A DNA stretch of 53,139 bases from Bdellovibrionales bacterium (lineage in GTDB: Bacteria > Bdellovibrionota_C > UBA2361 > RFPC01), in NCBI GenBank assembly GCA_020434565.1, contig JAGRAO010000003.1, positions 1 through 53,139 on the forward strand, in the 5' to 3' direction. Numbering within the stretch: position 1 is the first letter of the stretch; every line of letters starts with the position of its first letter. Both the position numbers and the translations under genes were made by a program. Under the pieces are notes generated by a model. The model made no database searches, had not been told where the DNA came from, and worked only from the letters and a program-made list of their open reading frames with translations. Shown here piece by piece: positions 8,770 through 17,350 of this stretch.

Positions 8770-9339
8770 ATGAAACGTATAGTACTTCTCGGCCCCCCGG
8801 GCGCGGGCAAAGGAACTCAAGCAGTGCTTATTTGTCAGCGCTTTGCAGTTCCTCATATTTCTACCGGTGATATTTTTCGCGCAGCCGTAAAAAGCCAGAC
8901 TGAGCTCGGAAAGCAAGCTCAGGGATTTATGGACAAGGGGGAGCTGGTGCCTGACTCACTTGTCATCGCGCTTGTAAAGGAACGGTTGAGCCAGCAGGAT
9001 TGTCGAGAGAAGGGGTTCCTCCTCGATGGCTTTCCTCGCACTCTTGAGCAGTCGCAGGCTCTTACTGTTCTCCTGGATGAGATCGGCTCACCCTTGACGC
9101 ATGTGCTCGATTTAGAGGTCTCCGAAGCTATTCTTCTTGAAAGAATTCAAAATCGTGGGAACCAGGGGTCTGGCCGAGCTGATGACAGTGCAGATGTCGC
9201 AGCCCACCGACTTCAGGTTTATCGGGATCAGACAGCGCCTGTGACTGGGTACTACGAGCAGAACATCGGGGTAACAAAGATCGATGGTCTGGGATCGGTT
9301 GAAGAGGTCACACAGCGAATTCTGGATGCACTCTTGTAA
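8770..9339 (+). CDS. adk: Adenylate kinase, short-LID form
   Basis: Catalyses ATP + AMP to 2 ADP in the cytoplasm. The P-loop G-P-P-G-A-G-K-G-T-Q lies at residues 8-17, then the AMP-binding H-I-S-T-G-D-I-F-R-A segment and D-G-F-P-R-T. At 189 residues it lacks the zinc-finger LID insertion; a short G-R-A-D-D loop bridges this region, as in short-type bacterial enzymes. Confidence 0.97.
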   Translation: MKRIVLLGPPGAGKGTQAVLICQRFAVPHISTGDIFRAAVKSQTELGKQAQGFMDKGELVPDSLVIALVKERLSQQDCREKGFLLDGFPRTLEQSQALTVLLDEIGSPLTHVLDLEVSEAILLERIQNRGNQGSGRADDSADVAAHRLQVYRDQTAPVTGYYEQNIGVTKIDGLGSVEEVTQRILDALL

Positions 9340-9754
9340 AATCTCTCTTCGGGAATCTCTTGAAATATCAGTCTTTTCAGGTTGTTAGTTAAGATGCTTG
9401 GAGGATAGCTCTGCTCTTGCTGGAACTAGGGCTTGTAAGTTCTCGAAAATTGGGCAGTTGAGTTGAGATCGAGAATAAATAGGTGTACAATCCCTCACCT
9501 TGTGGATTTCTCTTGAAATCTCTTGTTATTACAGTTGGTTAAGCCTGTCAGCCCCTTTTGTTGTCTCAGCGAAAGTCGTGGATTTCTGTCGGCAATGCGT
9601 CTCCCAACATGGGCCGTCTCTCAAGGTCGGGCCAAGGTTCGTGTGGCGGAGTTGCTGGGAGTGTCCAGCGAGGTAGCGCTTGGGGGGTGTCCGTGAATTT
9701 TAGCGGAACTGGGCGTGTGGCTTTGGTGTCTATAAGTTTTTTCGGAAGAGTGTC
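9340..9754 (+). other. 415-base gap where map and infA often lie
   Basis: In many bacteria map (methionine aminopeptidase) and infA sit between adk and rpmJ. Neither is recognisable here in any frame. The gap contains a good sigma70-like promoter (9463-9491) and a 33-codon reading frame at 9595-9696 of doubtful status. Confidence 0.7.
9463..9491 (+). promoter_or_regulatory. Sigma70-like promoter for rpmJ-rpsM-rpsK-rpsD-rpoA-rplQ
   Basis: TTGAGA (9463-9468), a 17-base spacer, and TACAAT (9486-9491). Four of six and five of six bases match consensus with ideal spacing. It lies at the head of the alpha-operon genes, where an internal promoter is expected if the secY-adk unit ends upstream. Confidence 0.5.
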
Positions 9755-9871
9755 GTGAAAGTTCGAGCGTCAGTAAAACCGATTTGCGCGTATTGCAGAG
9801 TGATTCGTCGGAAGGGAAAGGTCTTTGTGATCTGTAAGCGAACACCGAAACACAAGCAGCGACAGGGATAG
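9755..9871 (+). CDS. rpmJ: Ribosomal protein bL36 (L36)
   Basis: A 38-residue zinc-ribbon protein of the large subunit. GTG start, sequence [14 protein letters not shown]...C-K...H-K-Q-R-Q-G. The ligands are C11, C14, C27 and H33, so this is the zinc-binding form. Its place immediately before rpsM is standard. Confidence 0.96.
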   Translation: MKVRASVKPICAYCRVIRRKGKVFVICKRTPKHKQRQG

Positions 9872-10000
9872 GTCCGTAGGAAGAGTAGAGGTGTCACGTT
9901 CTTCACGAGGGATCGTACGACGGGAGAGAGTCTCGTCGGTGTCATGAGTGAAAGAGTGATAGCCAACGAATTTGAGTGCTGAAGAAAAGGAGCGAAACGA

Positions 10001-10384
10001 ATGCCTCGTATTGCTGGAGTTGATTTACCGCGAAACAAGAGAGTTATTCGCGGATTGACATACATTTACGGTATAGGACCTACAAAGTCTCGTCAGATTC
10101 TTGATGAAGCTGGCGTGGATCATAGCGTTCGAACAGATGATCTTACGGCTGACCAGGTGGCGAAGATTCGGGGGATTATCGAATCGCGCGAACAAGTCGA
10201 AGGGGATCTTCGACGTGAAGTACAGATGGCGATTAAGCGCCTGATGGACCTTGGGAGTTATCGTGGATTGCGACACAGAAAGGGTCTCCCTGCACGAGGG
10301 CAGCGTACGAAGACGAACGCCCGAACTCGAAAGGGACCACGAAGAATGGCCATCGCCGGTAAGAAGAAGGCTACGAAGAAGTAA
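10001..10384 (+). CDS. rpsM: Ribosomal protein uS13 (S13)
   Basis: Small-subunit head protein touching P-site tRNA and L5. The 127 residues start [10 protein letters not shown] and contain [10 protein letters not shown], then the basic C-terminal tail with [28 protein letters not shown]-type site upstream. Confidence 0.98.
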   Translation: MPRIAGVDLPRNKRVIRGLTYIYGIGPTKSRQILDEAGVDHSVRTDDLTADQVAKIRGIIESREQVEGDLRREVQMAIKRLMDLGSYRGLRHRKGLPARGQRTKTNARTRKGPRRMAIAGKKKATKK

Positions 10385-10438
10385 GTCAGATCGGAAACGG
10401 ATAGATAACGTAAGTTTTTCTTTCGAAGGGGAATTTTC

Positions 10439-10831
10439 TTGGCACAAGCAAAAGCGACTACAAAGAAGAAAAAAGTTAAGAAAGCGATCCCGGTGGGCAT
10501 CGCGCATATTCATGCAACTTTTAACAACACGATCGTCACGATCACCGATCCAAGTGGGGGTGTCGTTTCTTGGTCGAGTTCAGGTTGTAATGGATTCAAA
10601 GGCTCCAGGAAGTCTACGCCGTTTGCGGCTCAAGTCGCTGGAGAAAAGGCCGCTTACAAAGCCAAGGATGCCGGAATGCGTACCGTGAGTGTACTCGTAA
10701 AGGGTCCTGGAGCTGGTCGGGAGTCGGCCCTTCGTGCGTTAGCTTCAAGTGGACTCAATATTTCGGTGATCAAAGACATCACACCAATTCCGCATAACGG
10801 ATGTCGGCCGCGAAAGAGTCGACGGGTGTAA
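10439..10831 (+). CDS. rpsK: Ribosomal protein uS11 (S11)
   Basis: Small-subunit platform protein, 130 residues with [14 protein letters not shown] and the C-terminal [12 protein letters not shown]. It starts with the rare codon TTG, preceded by AAGGGG eight bases upstream. No ATG lies early in this frame, so the TTG start is needed to include the basic N terminus. Confidence 0.97.
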   Translation: MAQAKATTKKKKVKKAIPVGIAHIHATFNNTIVTITDPSGGVVSWSSSGCNGFKGSRKSTPFAAQVAGEKAAYKAKDAGMRTVSVLVKGPGAGRESALRALASSGLNISVIKDITPIPHNGCRPRKSRRV

Positions 10832-10865
10832 GACGGAACAAGTTTAGGAACAAGGAATATTTTCA

Positions 10866-11492
10866 ATGGCAAAATACACTGGTCCAGTTTGTCGGTTGTG
10901 TCGACGAGAAGGAGAAAAGCTCTTTCTCAAGGGTGAACGATGCTTCACAAGCAAGTGCGCTGTAGAGAGAAGAGAGGGCGGACCCGGACAGCACGGAAAG
11001 CGTCGTCAGAGTTTCTCTGACTTTAAAACCCAGCTTCGCGCGAAGCAGAAGGTAAAGCAATCTTATGGCATGACAGAGCGACAATTTCGGGATTGCTTTG
11101 ATAGAGCGGTGAGGACAAAAGCAGTGACTGGTACTGAACTCCTCCTCAATCTTGAGCGCCGCCTTGATAATATCGTTTATCGTCTTGGATTTGGCTCTTC
11201 CCGTGCCCACGCGCGACAGGTCGTTTCGCACGGACATGTTCGAGTGAACGGAAAACGTGTAAATATCGCCTCTTTTAATGTGACGGTTGGTGACGTTATC
11301 GAGGTAACCGAAGCAGCGAAGAAAGATATCTCGATTCAGGCCGCCCTGAAGTCTGCCGAAGCTCGGTCGATCCCTGAGTGGTTAACGCTTGAGCGAGATC
11401 AGCTTCGTGGAACGGTAACTGCTCTTCCAACACGTGAGCAGATGCCGCAATCGTATCAAGAGCAGCTGATCGTGGAATTGTATTCTAAGTAG
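10866..11492 (+). CDS. rpsD: Ribosomal protein uS4 (S4), zinc-binding type
   Basis: Primary 16S-binding protein of 208 residues. The N-terminal domain has four cysteines (C9, C12, C26, C31) arranged as a zinc knuckle, the C+ form. An S4 RNA-binding domain follows, with L-D-N-I-V-Y-R-L-G-F and the S-R-A-H-A-R-Q-V-V-S-H-G-H motif. Gene order rpsK-rpsD-rpoA is standard. Confidence 0.98.
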   Translation: MAKYTGPVCRLCRREGEKLFLKGERCFTSKCAVERREGGPGQHGKRRQSFSDFKTQLRAKQKVKQSYGMTERQFRDCFDRAVRTKAVTGTELLLNLERRLDNIVYRLGFGSSRAHARQVVSHGHVRVNGKRVNIASFNVTVGDVIEVTEAAKKDISIQAALKSAEARSIPEWLTLERDQLRGTVTALPTREQMPQSYQEQLIVELYSK

Positions 11493-11577
11493 TGTGCTCG
11501 AGAGAGGAGTATTCTTCGTAAGAGAGTTGTTGAGTTTTTCGAAATTGTGACCTTTGTCCCTTGGAATTCGGTGAATT

Positions 11578-12597
11578 ATGAAAAAGATCAATTTAAGAGA
11601 CCTCATTAAGCCTAAGCGTATCGAACTAGAGGCGAACACCCTCGATGATCGATACGGAAAGTTTGTTGCCGAGCCGCTTGAGCGTGGATTTGGTCTTACA
11701 ATCGGAAACAGTCTCCGACGCATCCTTTTGTCATCGCTTCAGGGGGCAGCGATCACCTCTTTGCGAGTCGACGATGTGATGCATGAGTTCTCAACAATTC
11801 CGGGGGTCATGGAAGACGTTACTCAGATAGTCCTTAATCTCAAAAACGTGGTTCCCCGATTAGAAGATAAGGATGAAGCGCACCTCCGTATTGAAGCGCA
11901 AGGTCCTTGTGATGTCACTGCAGGAATGTTTACAGGTGATCCTGCAGTTGCGATTCTGAATCCGGAACACCATATTGCTACCTTGGGTGAGAATTCAAAG
12001 CTCTCTCTCGAAGTTACCATTCGAGTGGGGCGAGGGTATGTCTCAGCGGAGAAAAACAAAGTTGAAGGTGCTCCGATGGGTACCGTCTTTATTGACTCGA
12101 TCTTCTCCCCAGTTCGTCGTGTGAACCACGTTGTTACGAACGCTCGGGTCGGTCAACGAACTGACTACGACAAATTGACGATGGAGATCTGGACAGATGG
12201 CAGCATCGATGCTCGCTCAGCAGTAGCGCAGGCCGCACATATCCTTGTTGATCAGCTCGGACTGTTTGTTGGAGAAGGATTCGTGGTTGAAGAAGAGGAG
12301 CCGAAACAGGAAGCTCCGAAGCGACAGCTGAACGAAAATCTCTTCCGAAGAATTGAAGAAATTGAACTCAGCGTTCGTAGCGCAAACTGCCTTGAGAACG
12401 CTGATATTAAATACATCGGAGAGTTGGTTCAGAAGACTGAAGCCGAAATGCTCCGAACGAAGAACTTTGGTCGAAAGTCATTGAATGAGATCAAAGAGAT
12501 TCTCTCAGAGATGGGTCTTGCTCTCGGAATGAAGCTCGAAGATTTCCCAGCTCGGGAAGAACTCGAGAAGATGCACCGCGAAGTTGTGGAACAGTAA
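11578..12597 (+). CDS. rpoA: RNA polymerase alpha subunit
   Basis: Alpha subunit: the N-terminal domain (residues 1-235) dimerises and recruits beta and beta', with [17 protein letters not shown] near residue 37. A Glu-rich linker follows. The C-terminal domain (about 260-325) has the helix-hairpin L-S-V-R-S-A-N-C-L and [12 protein letters not shown]. The 339 residues are a normal length. Confidence 0.98.
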   Translation: MKKINLRDLIKPKRIELEANTLDDRYGKFVAEPLERGFGLTIGNSLRRILLSSLQGAAITSLRVDDVMHEFSTIPGVMEDVTQIVLNLKNVVPRLEDKDEAHLRIEAQGPCDVTAGMFTGDPAVAILNPEHHIATLGENSKLSLEVTIRVGRGYVSAEKNKVEGAPMGTVFIDSIFSPVRRVNHVVTNARVGQRTDYDKLTMEIWTDGSIDARSAVAQAAHILVDQLGLFVGEGFVVEEEEPKQEAPKRQLNENLFRRIEEIELSVRSANCLENADIKYIGELVQKTEAEMLRTKNFGRKSLNEIKEILSEMGLALGMKLEDFPAREELEKMHREVVEQ

Positions 12598-12651
12598 AGA
12601 GGACAAGACGTTCACAATCTGAAGAATGAGCGTAGGGTGGAGTAGTACGCG

Positions 12652-13158
12652 ATGAGACATAACAAGGCGTTTAGAAAATTTAGTCGAACCCCTGCCCATC
12701 GAAAGGCGATGTTCAGGAATCTTGCGACTTCTCTCTTTGAGCACGGTAAGATTGAAACGACAGTGGCGAAGGCAAAAGACCTTCGTAGAGTCGTAGAAAA
12801 GCTCATTACCGTTGCCGGTGAAGATACTCTTCACCGTCGCCGTCAAGCGTACGGTTACATCACGAGTAAGCCAGTCGTTCATAAGCTGTTTGCAGAGATT
12901 GGCCCGCAATTCAAGACTCGTCCGGGAGGATACACACGAGTGGTCCGAACGCGACGGCGGGCCGGAGATGCCGCAGAAATGGCAGTGATCGAGTTGGTTC
13001 AGGAAGAGTACAAACCAGCAAAGAAGAAAGGGCGTCGAGGCAGCGGGAAAGCTTCAGGAACAAAGAAGGAAGCAGCAGCCAAACACGACGCAGCTCCTTC
13101 TGCCAGCACAGAAGCTGTAGCCGCCGAAGAGGCTGCGTCCGGAAACGAAGCTCAGTAG
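12652..13158 (+). CDS. rplQ: Ribosomal protein bL17 (L17) with C-terminal extension
   Basis: The core (residues 1-117) is typical: M-R-H-N-K-A-F-R-K-F-S-R-T-P-A-H-R-K-A-M, then the R-P-G-G-Y-T-R-V segment. A low-complexity tail of about 45 residues rich in Lys, Ala, Ser and Glu follows, ending in an acidic alanine-rich stretch. Such tails vary between lineages. It is the last gene of the ribosomal cluster. Confidence 0.97.
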   Translation: MRHNKAFRKFSRTPAHRKAMFRNLATSLFEHGKIETTVAKAKDLRRVVEKLITVAGEDTLHRRRQAYGYITSKPVVHKLFAEIGPQFKTRPGGYTRVVRTRRRAGDAAEMAVIELVQEEYKPAKKKGRRGSGKASGTKKEAAAKHDAAPSASTEAVAAEEAASGNEAQ

Positions 13159-13254
13159 GGCACTTCAAATCGAGCGGCTCCCTTTTTGTTCTCGTAGTGG
13201 GTTTCTCATCAAGATAACGATGGGCACTCGTTGCTCATTGACGGAGGAAAAAGA

Positions 13255-14022
13255 ATGGGAATGTTCGCCGGTAAGAAAATCTTAGTTCTCGGTATTGCTA
13301 ACAAAAAGAGTATAGCTTGGGCTGTCGCAGAATCCCTAAAGCGAGAAGGAGCCGAGCTTTGTTTTACCTACATGAACGACGCGATCGAAAAGCGGGTGCG
13401 GCCCCTTGCCGAGGAACTTGGGGTGTCGCTTGTCCTACCGTGTGATGTCCAGGATGACAAGCAGCTCGACGAGATGTTCGGAGAGATTGAGAGTCGGTGG
13501 GGCTCACTTGACGGGGTGGTTCATTCTGTGGCGTTCGCCGAAAAAGACGATCTCTCAAAGCGTTTCTGTGAGACCTCCCGAACTGGCTTCCAGCTTGCGT
13601 TGGATGTGTCGGCGTACTCTCTGATAGCTGTGGCAGGGCGTGCTCGTTCCCTCATGAAGGATGGCGGTGCTATCGTAACGATGACCTATCTTGGAGCAGT
13701 AAGGGCGGTACAGAACTACAATGTGATGGGCGTGGCGAAAGCGGCTCTCGAATCAAGTGTTCGTTACTTGGCGAGCGACCTTGGTAAAGAGAATATCCGT
13801 GTGAATGCAATATCTGCTGGGCCGATTAAAACCCTCGCTGCCTCGGGTATCCCGAAATTTAGAGAGCTTCTTACAACTTTTGCTGAGCGAGCTCCGTTGG
13901 GCCGAAACACTGAACCCGAGGATGTTGCGAAAGCGACGTTGTTTCTCCTCGGACCTCTAGGATCTGGAGTCACAGGTGAAGTCACGTATGTGGATTGTGG
14001 CTTCAACATCCTCGGCTTGTAG
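13255..14022 (+). CDS. fabI: Enoyl-[acyl-carrier-protein] reductase [NADH]
   Basis: Reduces trans-2-enoyl-ACP in the last step of each fatty-acid elongation cycle. It is an atypical short-chain dehydrogenase, 255 residues. The cofactor motif G-I-A-N-K-K-S-I lies at residues 13-20. The catalytic pair is Y155 and K162 (Y-x6-K), with a second conserved tyrosine at Y145. GGAGG seven bases upstream fixes ATG 13255; a TTG at 13231 would add eight unsupported residues. Confidence 0.95.
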   Translation: MGMFAGKKILVLGIANKKSIAWAVAESLKREGAELCFTYMNDAIEKRVRPLAEELGVSLVLPCDVQDDKQLDEMFGEIESRWGSLDGVVHSVAFAEKDDLSKRFCETSRTGFQLALDVSAYSLIAVAGRARSLMKDGGAIVTMTYLGAVRAVQNYNVMGVAKAALESSVRYLASDLGKENIRVNAISAGPIKTLAASGIPKFRELLTTFAERAPLGRNTEPEDVAKATLFLLGPLGSGVTGEVTYVDCGFNILGL

Positions 14023-14061
14023 ACCAAGATATCTCACCCCTTCGAGAGGGAGTTCATCGAG

Positions 14062-14394
14062 ATGGTTTCCAGGAAAGATTTTCACAAGGTAGTAGATCTC
14101 GCGAGAGAGCTTGTCTCCCGCGAGGCTTCTCACGGTGAGAGCTTTATAAGCGCTCTTGAAGCGTATTCTCGTGCGATGGGATCTCTCGGTGATCTCTCTG
14201 AGATACCGGATCTCGGTCGGGAAGATCTCGAAACTCTCGAGGACCTCAATCAGAAAATTCTGTCCTTGGCTCAGCAGGAAAAGGTTGCAACTTCAGATGA
14301 CTTAAAAAAGCTTGCCCAGAAGGGTAAAGGTATCAGAAAGTATATTGACCGGTTCCCTTCGCGAATGAGCATTCGGCGGACAAAGAAGGGATAA
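14062..14394 (+). CDS. Small helical protein of unknown function
   Basis: Not recognised. The 110 residues are highly charged and predicted mostly helical, with no signal peptide, cysteine or membrane segment, and a strongly basic end (R-M-S-I-R-R-T-K-K-G). GGGAG nine bases before the ATG is a good ribosome-binding site. It sits between fabI and the LptE-like gene on the same strand, 39 bases after fabI, so co-transcription is likely. Confidence 0.75.
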   Translation: MVSRKDFHKVVDLARELVSREASHGESFISALEAYSRAMGSLGDLSEIPDLGREDLETLEDLNQKILSLAQQEKVATSDDLKKLAQKGKGIRKYIDRFPSRMSIRRTKKG

Positions 14395-14484
14395 GTGAGG
14401 ACTAAGCAATTCAGGGACCGAGTTAAGAGAGCGGTCGAATAGTCTGTCTGAGTTTGGAGTCGTATCTCCGAGATGGAGCAGAGG

Positions 14485-15081
14485 ATGAGTATGAGGACTT
14501 TTCAAATTTTGTTGTTGTTCGTTGTCCTCAGCTTGGAAGGGTGTGGGTATACCTTCCGAGGAGGTGAAAGTGTACTGCCGCCTGACGTAAAGCGAGTGTA
14601 TATTCCCCGAACAGAAAACATTACATCTGAGCAGGGCTTGGAGCTCGTGCTCACCGAAGCGCTCCGAGATGAATTCGAACGGTATGGTGTTCTTACCGTG
14701 GTTGAGGGCAATGAGCAGGCTGATGCAGTTTTACGTTCAAAGATCACGAGTGTTAAACGAGAAACCCGAACTGTAACTTCTAATACAGACACAGCACTTC
14801 AGTTGACTACTGTGATGCGAGTTGCTGCTGAGCTAAAGCGAAAAAACGGCACGTCGCTTTGGAGAAACAAGGCTGTCGTTGTATCCAAGGCATTTGGAAC
14901 TGACCAGAGTGCCGTCGTGACGACATCTGCGGAGTTTGCTGGCGGAAGCATCGGCTCCAGTACGCTCTCTTCACTCGATAACCGTGAGCTTTCGCGGGGC
15001 CAGGAGCAGCAGGCCTTTGAAGATCTCTCTGAGCAAGTTGCCCGCAGAATCTATTCCGAAGCAGTCCTTCCCGAATTCTAG
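14485..15081 (+). CDS. lptE: LptE-like LPS-assembly lipoprotein
   Basis: Probable partner of LptD in the outer membrane, helping lipopolysaccharide reach the cell surface. A signal peptide of about 18 residues ends in the lipobox L-E-G-C, followed by the family hallmark G-Y-T-F-R-G. Then come P-P-D-V-K-R-V-Y-I-P-R-T-E-N and a helix L-T-E-A-L-R-D-E-F, all typical of LptE. Length near 200 residues also fits. Starts at 14473, 14485 or 14491 are possible; 14485 has GGAG six bases upstream. Confidence 0.85.
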   Translation: MSMRTFQILLLFVVLSLEGCGYTFRGGESVLPPDVKRVYIPRTENITSEQGLELVLTEALRDEFERYGVLTVVEGNEQADAVLRSKITSVKRETRTVTSNTDTALQLTTVMRVAAELKRKNGTSLWRNKAVVVSKAFGTDQSAVVTTSAEFAGGSIGSSTLSSLDNRELSRGQEQQAFEDLSEQVARRIYSEAVLPEF

Positions 15082-15266
15082 AGAAGCTCTGAAGAAGTCC
15101 CCATCTTCTGCGGAGAAAGAAACTTGTAACTTTTCGATCGAATTGGGTTCCGGAACAGTCTGCCGAAACGCGCATTCTCCTTCGTCCAAGAGGTCTGTTG
15201 GAGCGTATCTCTTTGAAATCTCCTGCTTTTGCCGAGGAAAGAATTGCAAGGTTCCAAGAGCAACCC

Positions 15267-15321
15267 CCTACGCTTATTTTAGTAGTAATACTTTGTATGA
15301 TAATAGTAAACATAGCGTAGG
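15267..15321 (+). promoter_or_regulatory. AT-rich segment framed by CCTACGCT / AGCGTAGG
   Basis: A perfect 8-bp inverted repeat (15267-15274 and 15314-15321) encloses a 39-base AT-rich stretch. The stretch contains TATGAT (15296-15301), a -10-like hexamer without a good -35. It ends 18 bases before the YiiX-like gene, so it may be its promoter-operator region. Confidence 0.4.
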
Positions 15322-15339
15322 TCATCTGGAGAAATTGAC

Positions 15340-16320
15340 GTGCCGAAACAAGCAGAGGGGGCTTTGTCTCTTCCCCCTGAGAAGGTAGATCTGTCGCCGT
15401 GGGTGGAGCTCGATGCTCCAAAAGAGATCTCGGGTGGTCGACTATTACGAGCGCTCGGCTCCGGGGCATTTGGCAAGTTTGGACTGCAGCTTCTCGGAAT
15501 AATGGTTGGAACCGACTGCTCAGTGGATGGACTTGGCTTTGAAATTCGCCCTCCCGACGGAACCGACTTGGCGCAAGAGCAAGAAGTCCTTCGTTGTCTT
15601 GAGAGCGCCGATCAAAAGTCTCTGTCGTGGGAGAAACGGTGCCAAATGGCCGCAGTTGTCTCTTACTTAAGACGGAATCCCCCTGAGCGTGAGGCAAAGA
15701 ATCCCGTAGCGGCTGCTCAATATCTGCGCCAACAGGCCCACGTTGGCGATGTAGTTTTTTTTAGCCAAGGGGGTAGCGGAAGTGACGCATACTCAGAGCT
15801 TTTTGGAAATATCGCTCGTCATGCATTTGCTGAGCGCGAAGGTGACCTTCGTTTTCCTTTTACCCATCTCGGAATAGTCGTGGGAGATAATGAGATTCTC
15901 CACATTACTCCTCGAGGACTGAAGCTCCGCTCATTTGAGAGACTCGTTGTTGAAAACACCCGTTACGATGCAATTGCCTTCGGGAGATTGAATCTCTCAG
16001 AAGAGCACCGTGGCTTGCTCGCGAAAGAGGCTCAGGCTTTTGCCGAGGGGCGAACTTTCAACAAAGGTTGGATGATACGTGATTACGAACTCTTTCCGTG
16101 GGGTCAACCCCGCGTGAGCGGATTGAAAGACTCGAGCGCTGATGACGGAAAGATGGTGTGCATCGACATCGTTACTGAGCCATCAAAAGTCCTACGAGAA
16201 GCTGAGGTTCCTCTCAGCGAGGAACTCGCCTTTGCCATGTCTCCTCTCGAGGTTTTCTCAGCCCCTGATATCTCGATAGTTGAAGCGGTAGAAATTGCAA
16301 GAGACTACGACCTTTGGTAG
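15340..16320 (+). CDS. YiiX-like permuted papain-fold protein
   Basis: Resembles the YiiX/YebB branch of the NlpC/P60 superfamily, which are thiol hydrolases acting on amide or lipid bonds. Seen: G-D-V-V-F-F at residues 136-141, T-H-L-G-I-V with likely catalytic H176, the strand N-E-I-L-H-I-T, and a C-terminal C274 in M-V-C-I-D-I-V, the position expected for the nucleophile in the permuted order. The first 130 residues match nothing I know. GTG start with GGAGA seven bases upstream. Substrate unknown. Confidence 0.6.
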   Translation: MPKQAEGALSLPPEKVDLSPWVELDAPKEISGGRLLRALGSGAFGKFGLQLLGIMVGTDCSVDGLGFEIRPPDGTDLAQEQEVLRCLESADQKSLSWEKRCQMAAVVSYLRRNPPEREAKNPVAAAQYLRQQAHVGDVVFFSQGGSGSDAYSELFGNIARHAFAEREGDLRFPFTHLGIVVGDNEILHITPRGLKLRSFERLVVENTRYDAIAFGRLNLSEEHRGLLAKEAQAFAEGRTFNKGWMIRDYELFPWGQPRVSGLKDSSADDGKMVCIDIVTEPSKVLREAEVPLSEELAFAMSPLEVFSAPDISIVEAVEIARDYDLW

Positions 16321-16464
16321 CGGATTAGCTCTCGCACGAGCTATTTGGGGCTGTGATGAATATCTTGCGAGCAAAACTTGGGGCCACAGCAAGTCGAGCT
16401 GTAGAAAAACCCCAACGCGATGAGCAAGACGCTTGAGCGGCTTTCGATCGCGTAAAACATGACG

Positions 16465-17025
16465 CTATGCGGCGAGTCGGCCCTTGGCAGTGTCCAGTCG
16501 GAGCACTGCATTTCTCACCGAATGCGCGGTCGCTCGCGGCAGAGCAGCCGAGAGAGCCACCAGGAATCGCTGACGCCGATCTCTGTCTTTGCCGATCTCG
16601 CTCTTTACGATCGAGACTGCCTCGTTGACCTGCGCCTCCCAGCCCTCTTGTGTCGTCACTCGGAGACACTCACTTCTGAACTCGTTCGAGCACTGGTCGA
16701 CACTCCTCTTCTTGAGGAGCGCCGCATGGAGTGTTCGAGCGACCTGAGAGCCGATCGAGACCGTACGGTGGAGATCTGAGAGGATCAGATCGGCCTGTAG
16801 ATTCGCCTCCTTGCTTTCAGTCTCCCTAAGGAGAGCTAGGAGTGCGAGTTGGGCTTGAATTCGCCGGCCCTCGTTCTCGAGGAGTTCGCGAAGCTGACTC
16901 CCCTGGACCGAGGTTCCGAGAATCTCGACCGAGCACACCTCGATGCCCTCTCCAAGCTCCTCAACGATTCGCTGGATCAGACACGCGATCTTGTTCACTC
17001 TATTTTCGGTAGACTTCCGCTTCAT
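16465..17025 (-). CDS. Helical protein of unknown function
   Basis: Not recognised. The 186 residues are charged and largely helical, with heptad-like leucines (L-L-A-L-L-R-E-T-E) and no signal peptide or membrane segment. The initiating ATG is preceded by AAAGGGAG at ideal distance, and the composition is protein-like throughout, so the gene is probably real. It converges on the YiiX-like gene. Upstream lie two strong inverted repeats. Confidence 0.6.
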   Translation of the reverse strand: MKRKSTENRVNKIACLIQRIVEELGEGIEVCSVEILGTSVQGSQLRELLENEGRRIQAQLALLALLRETESKEANLQADLILSDLHRTVSIGSQVARTLHAALLKKRSVDQCSNEFRSECLRVTTQEGWEAQVNEAVSIVKSEIGKDRDRRQRFLVALSAALPRATAHSVRNAVLRLDTAKGRLAA

Positions 17026-17059
17026 AAAAACTCCCTTTGCTAAGAATGCTCACACTCAC

Positions 17060-17100
17060 GAGGAAACGCTCCAAGAGCCACGCGCTTCGAGCGTTTCCTC
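17060..17100. repeat. 12-bp perfect inverted repeat (hairpin)
   Basis: GAGGAAACGCTC (17060-17071) and GAGCGTTTCCTC (17089-17100) are exact reverse complements separated by 17 bases. In RNA of the minus strand this would form a stable stem about 35 bases before the start codon at 17025. No U-run follows on either strand, so a simple terminator is unlikely. Confidence 0.7.
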
Positions 17101-17176
17101 TGAAATTGCGAGACATTGCAAAGAGAAAACCTTCTTTAAGACTGCTGTGGCAGAGCCAAGAATGTACTCTTCGCTC

Positions 17177-17193
17177 TGACACACCCTGTGTCA
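17177..17193. promoter_or_regulatory. Palindrome TGACACACCCTGTGTCA
   Basis: A 7-bp perfect inverted repeat with a three-base centre, the size and symmetry of a dimeric-repressor operator. It lies 152 bases upstream of the minus-strand gene starting at 17025. Confidence 0.4.
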
Positions 17194-17350
17194 CACCTTT
17201 CGTGAAATATGGTCGTCTCGGAGTATATCGGTCTGGACGGAGAAGACGGACTGGTGAATGTGAGGATTGAGTGAGAATTCCGTGAGGAACGTCCCTCAAC
17301 GGAGCAGGACCTGCAAATGATATCAGATCCCAGGCTTAGGCAATCGATTC

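Larger units (their letters stand above)
17026..17350 (-). other. 325-base gap with two inverted repeats
   Basis: No gene is convincing here. The gap holds a 12-bp inverted repeat at 17060-17100 and a 17-bp palindrome at 17177-17193, both upstream of the 16465-17025 gene. They could be leader structure and operator of that gene. Confidence 0.6.

Noticed and set aside
9558-9758. 66-codon frame upstream of rpmJ
   Set aside because: Gly- and Ser-rich, no similarity to infA or any family, and overlaps the rpmJ start.
14807-15697. Minus-strand frame of 296 codons opposite the LptE-like gene and its neighbour
   Set aside because: It overlaps two better-supported genes; composition is Arg-, Ser- and Gln-rich and low in plausible structure.
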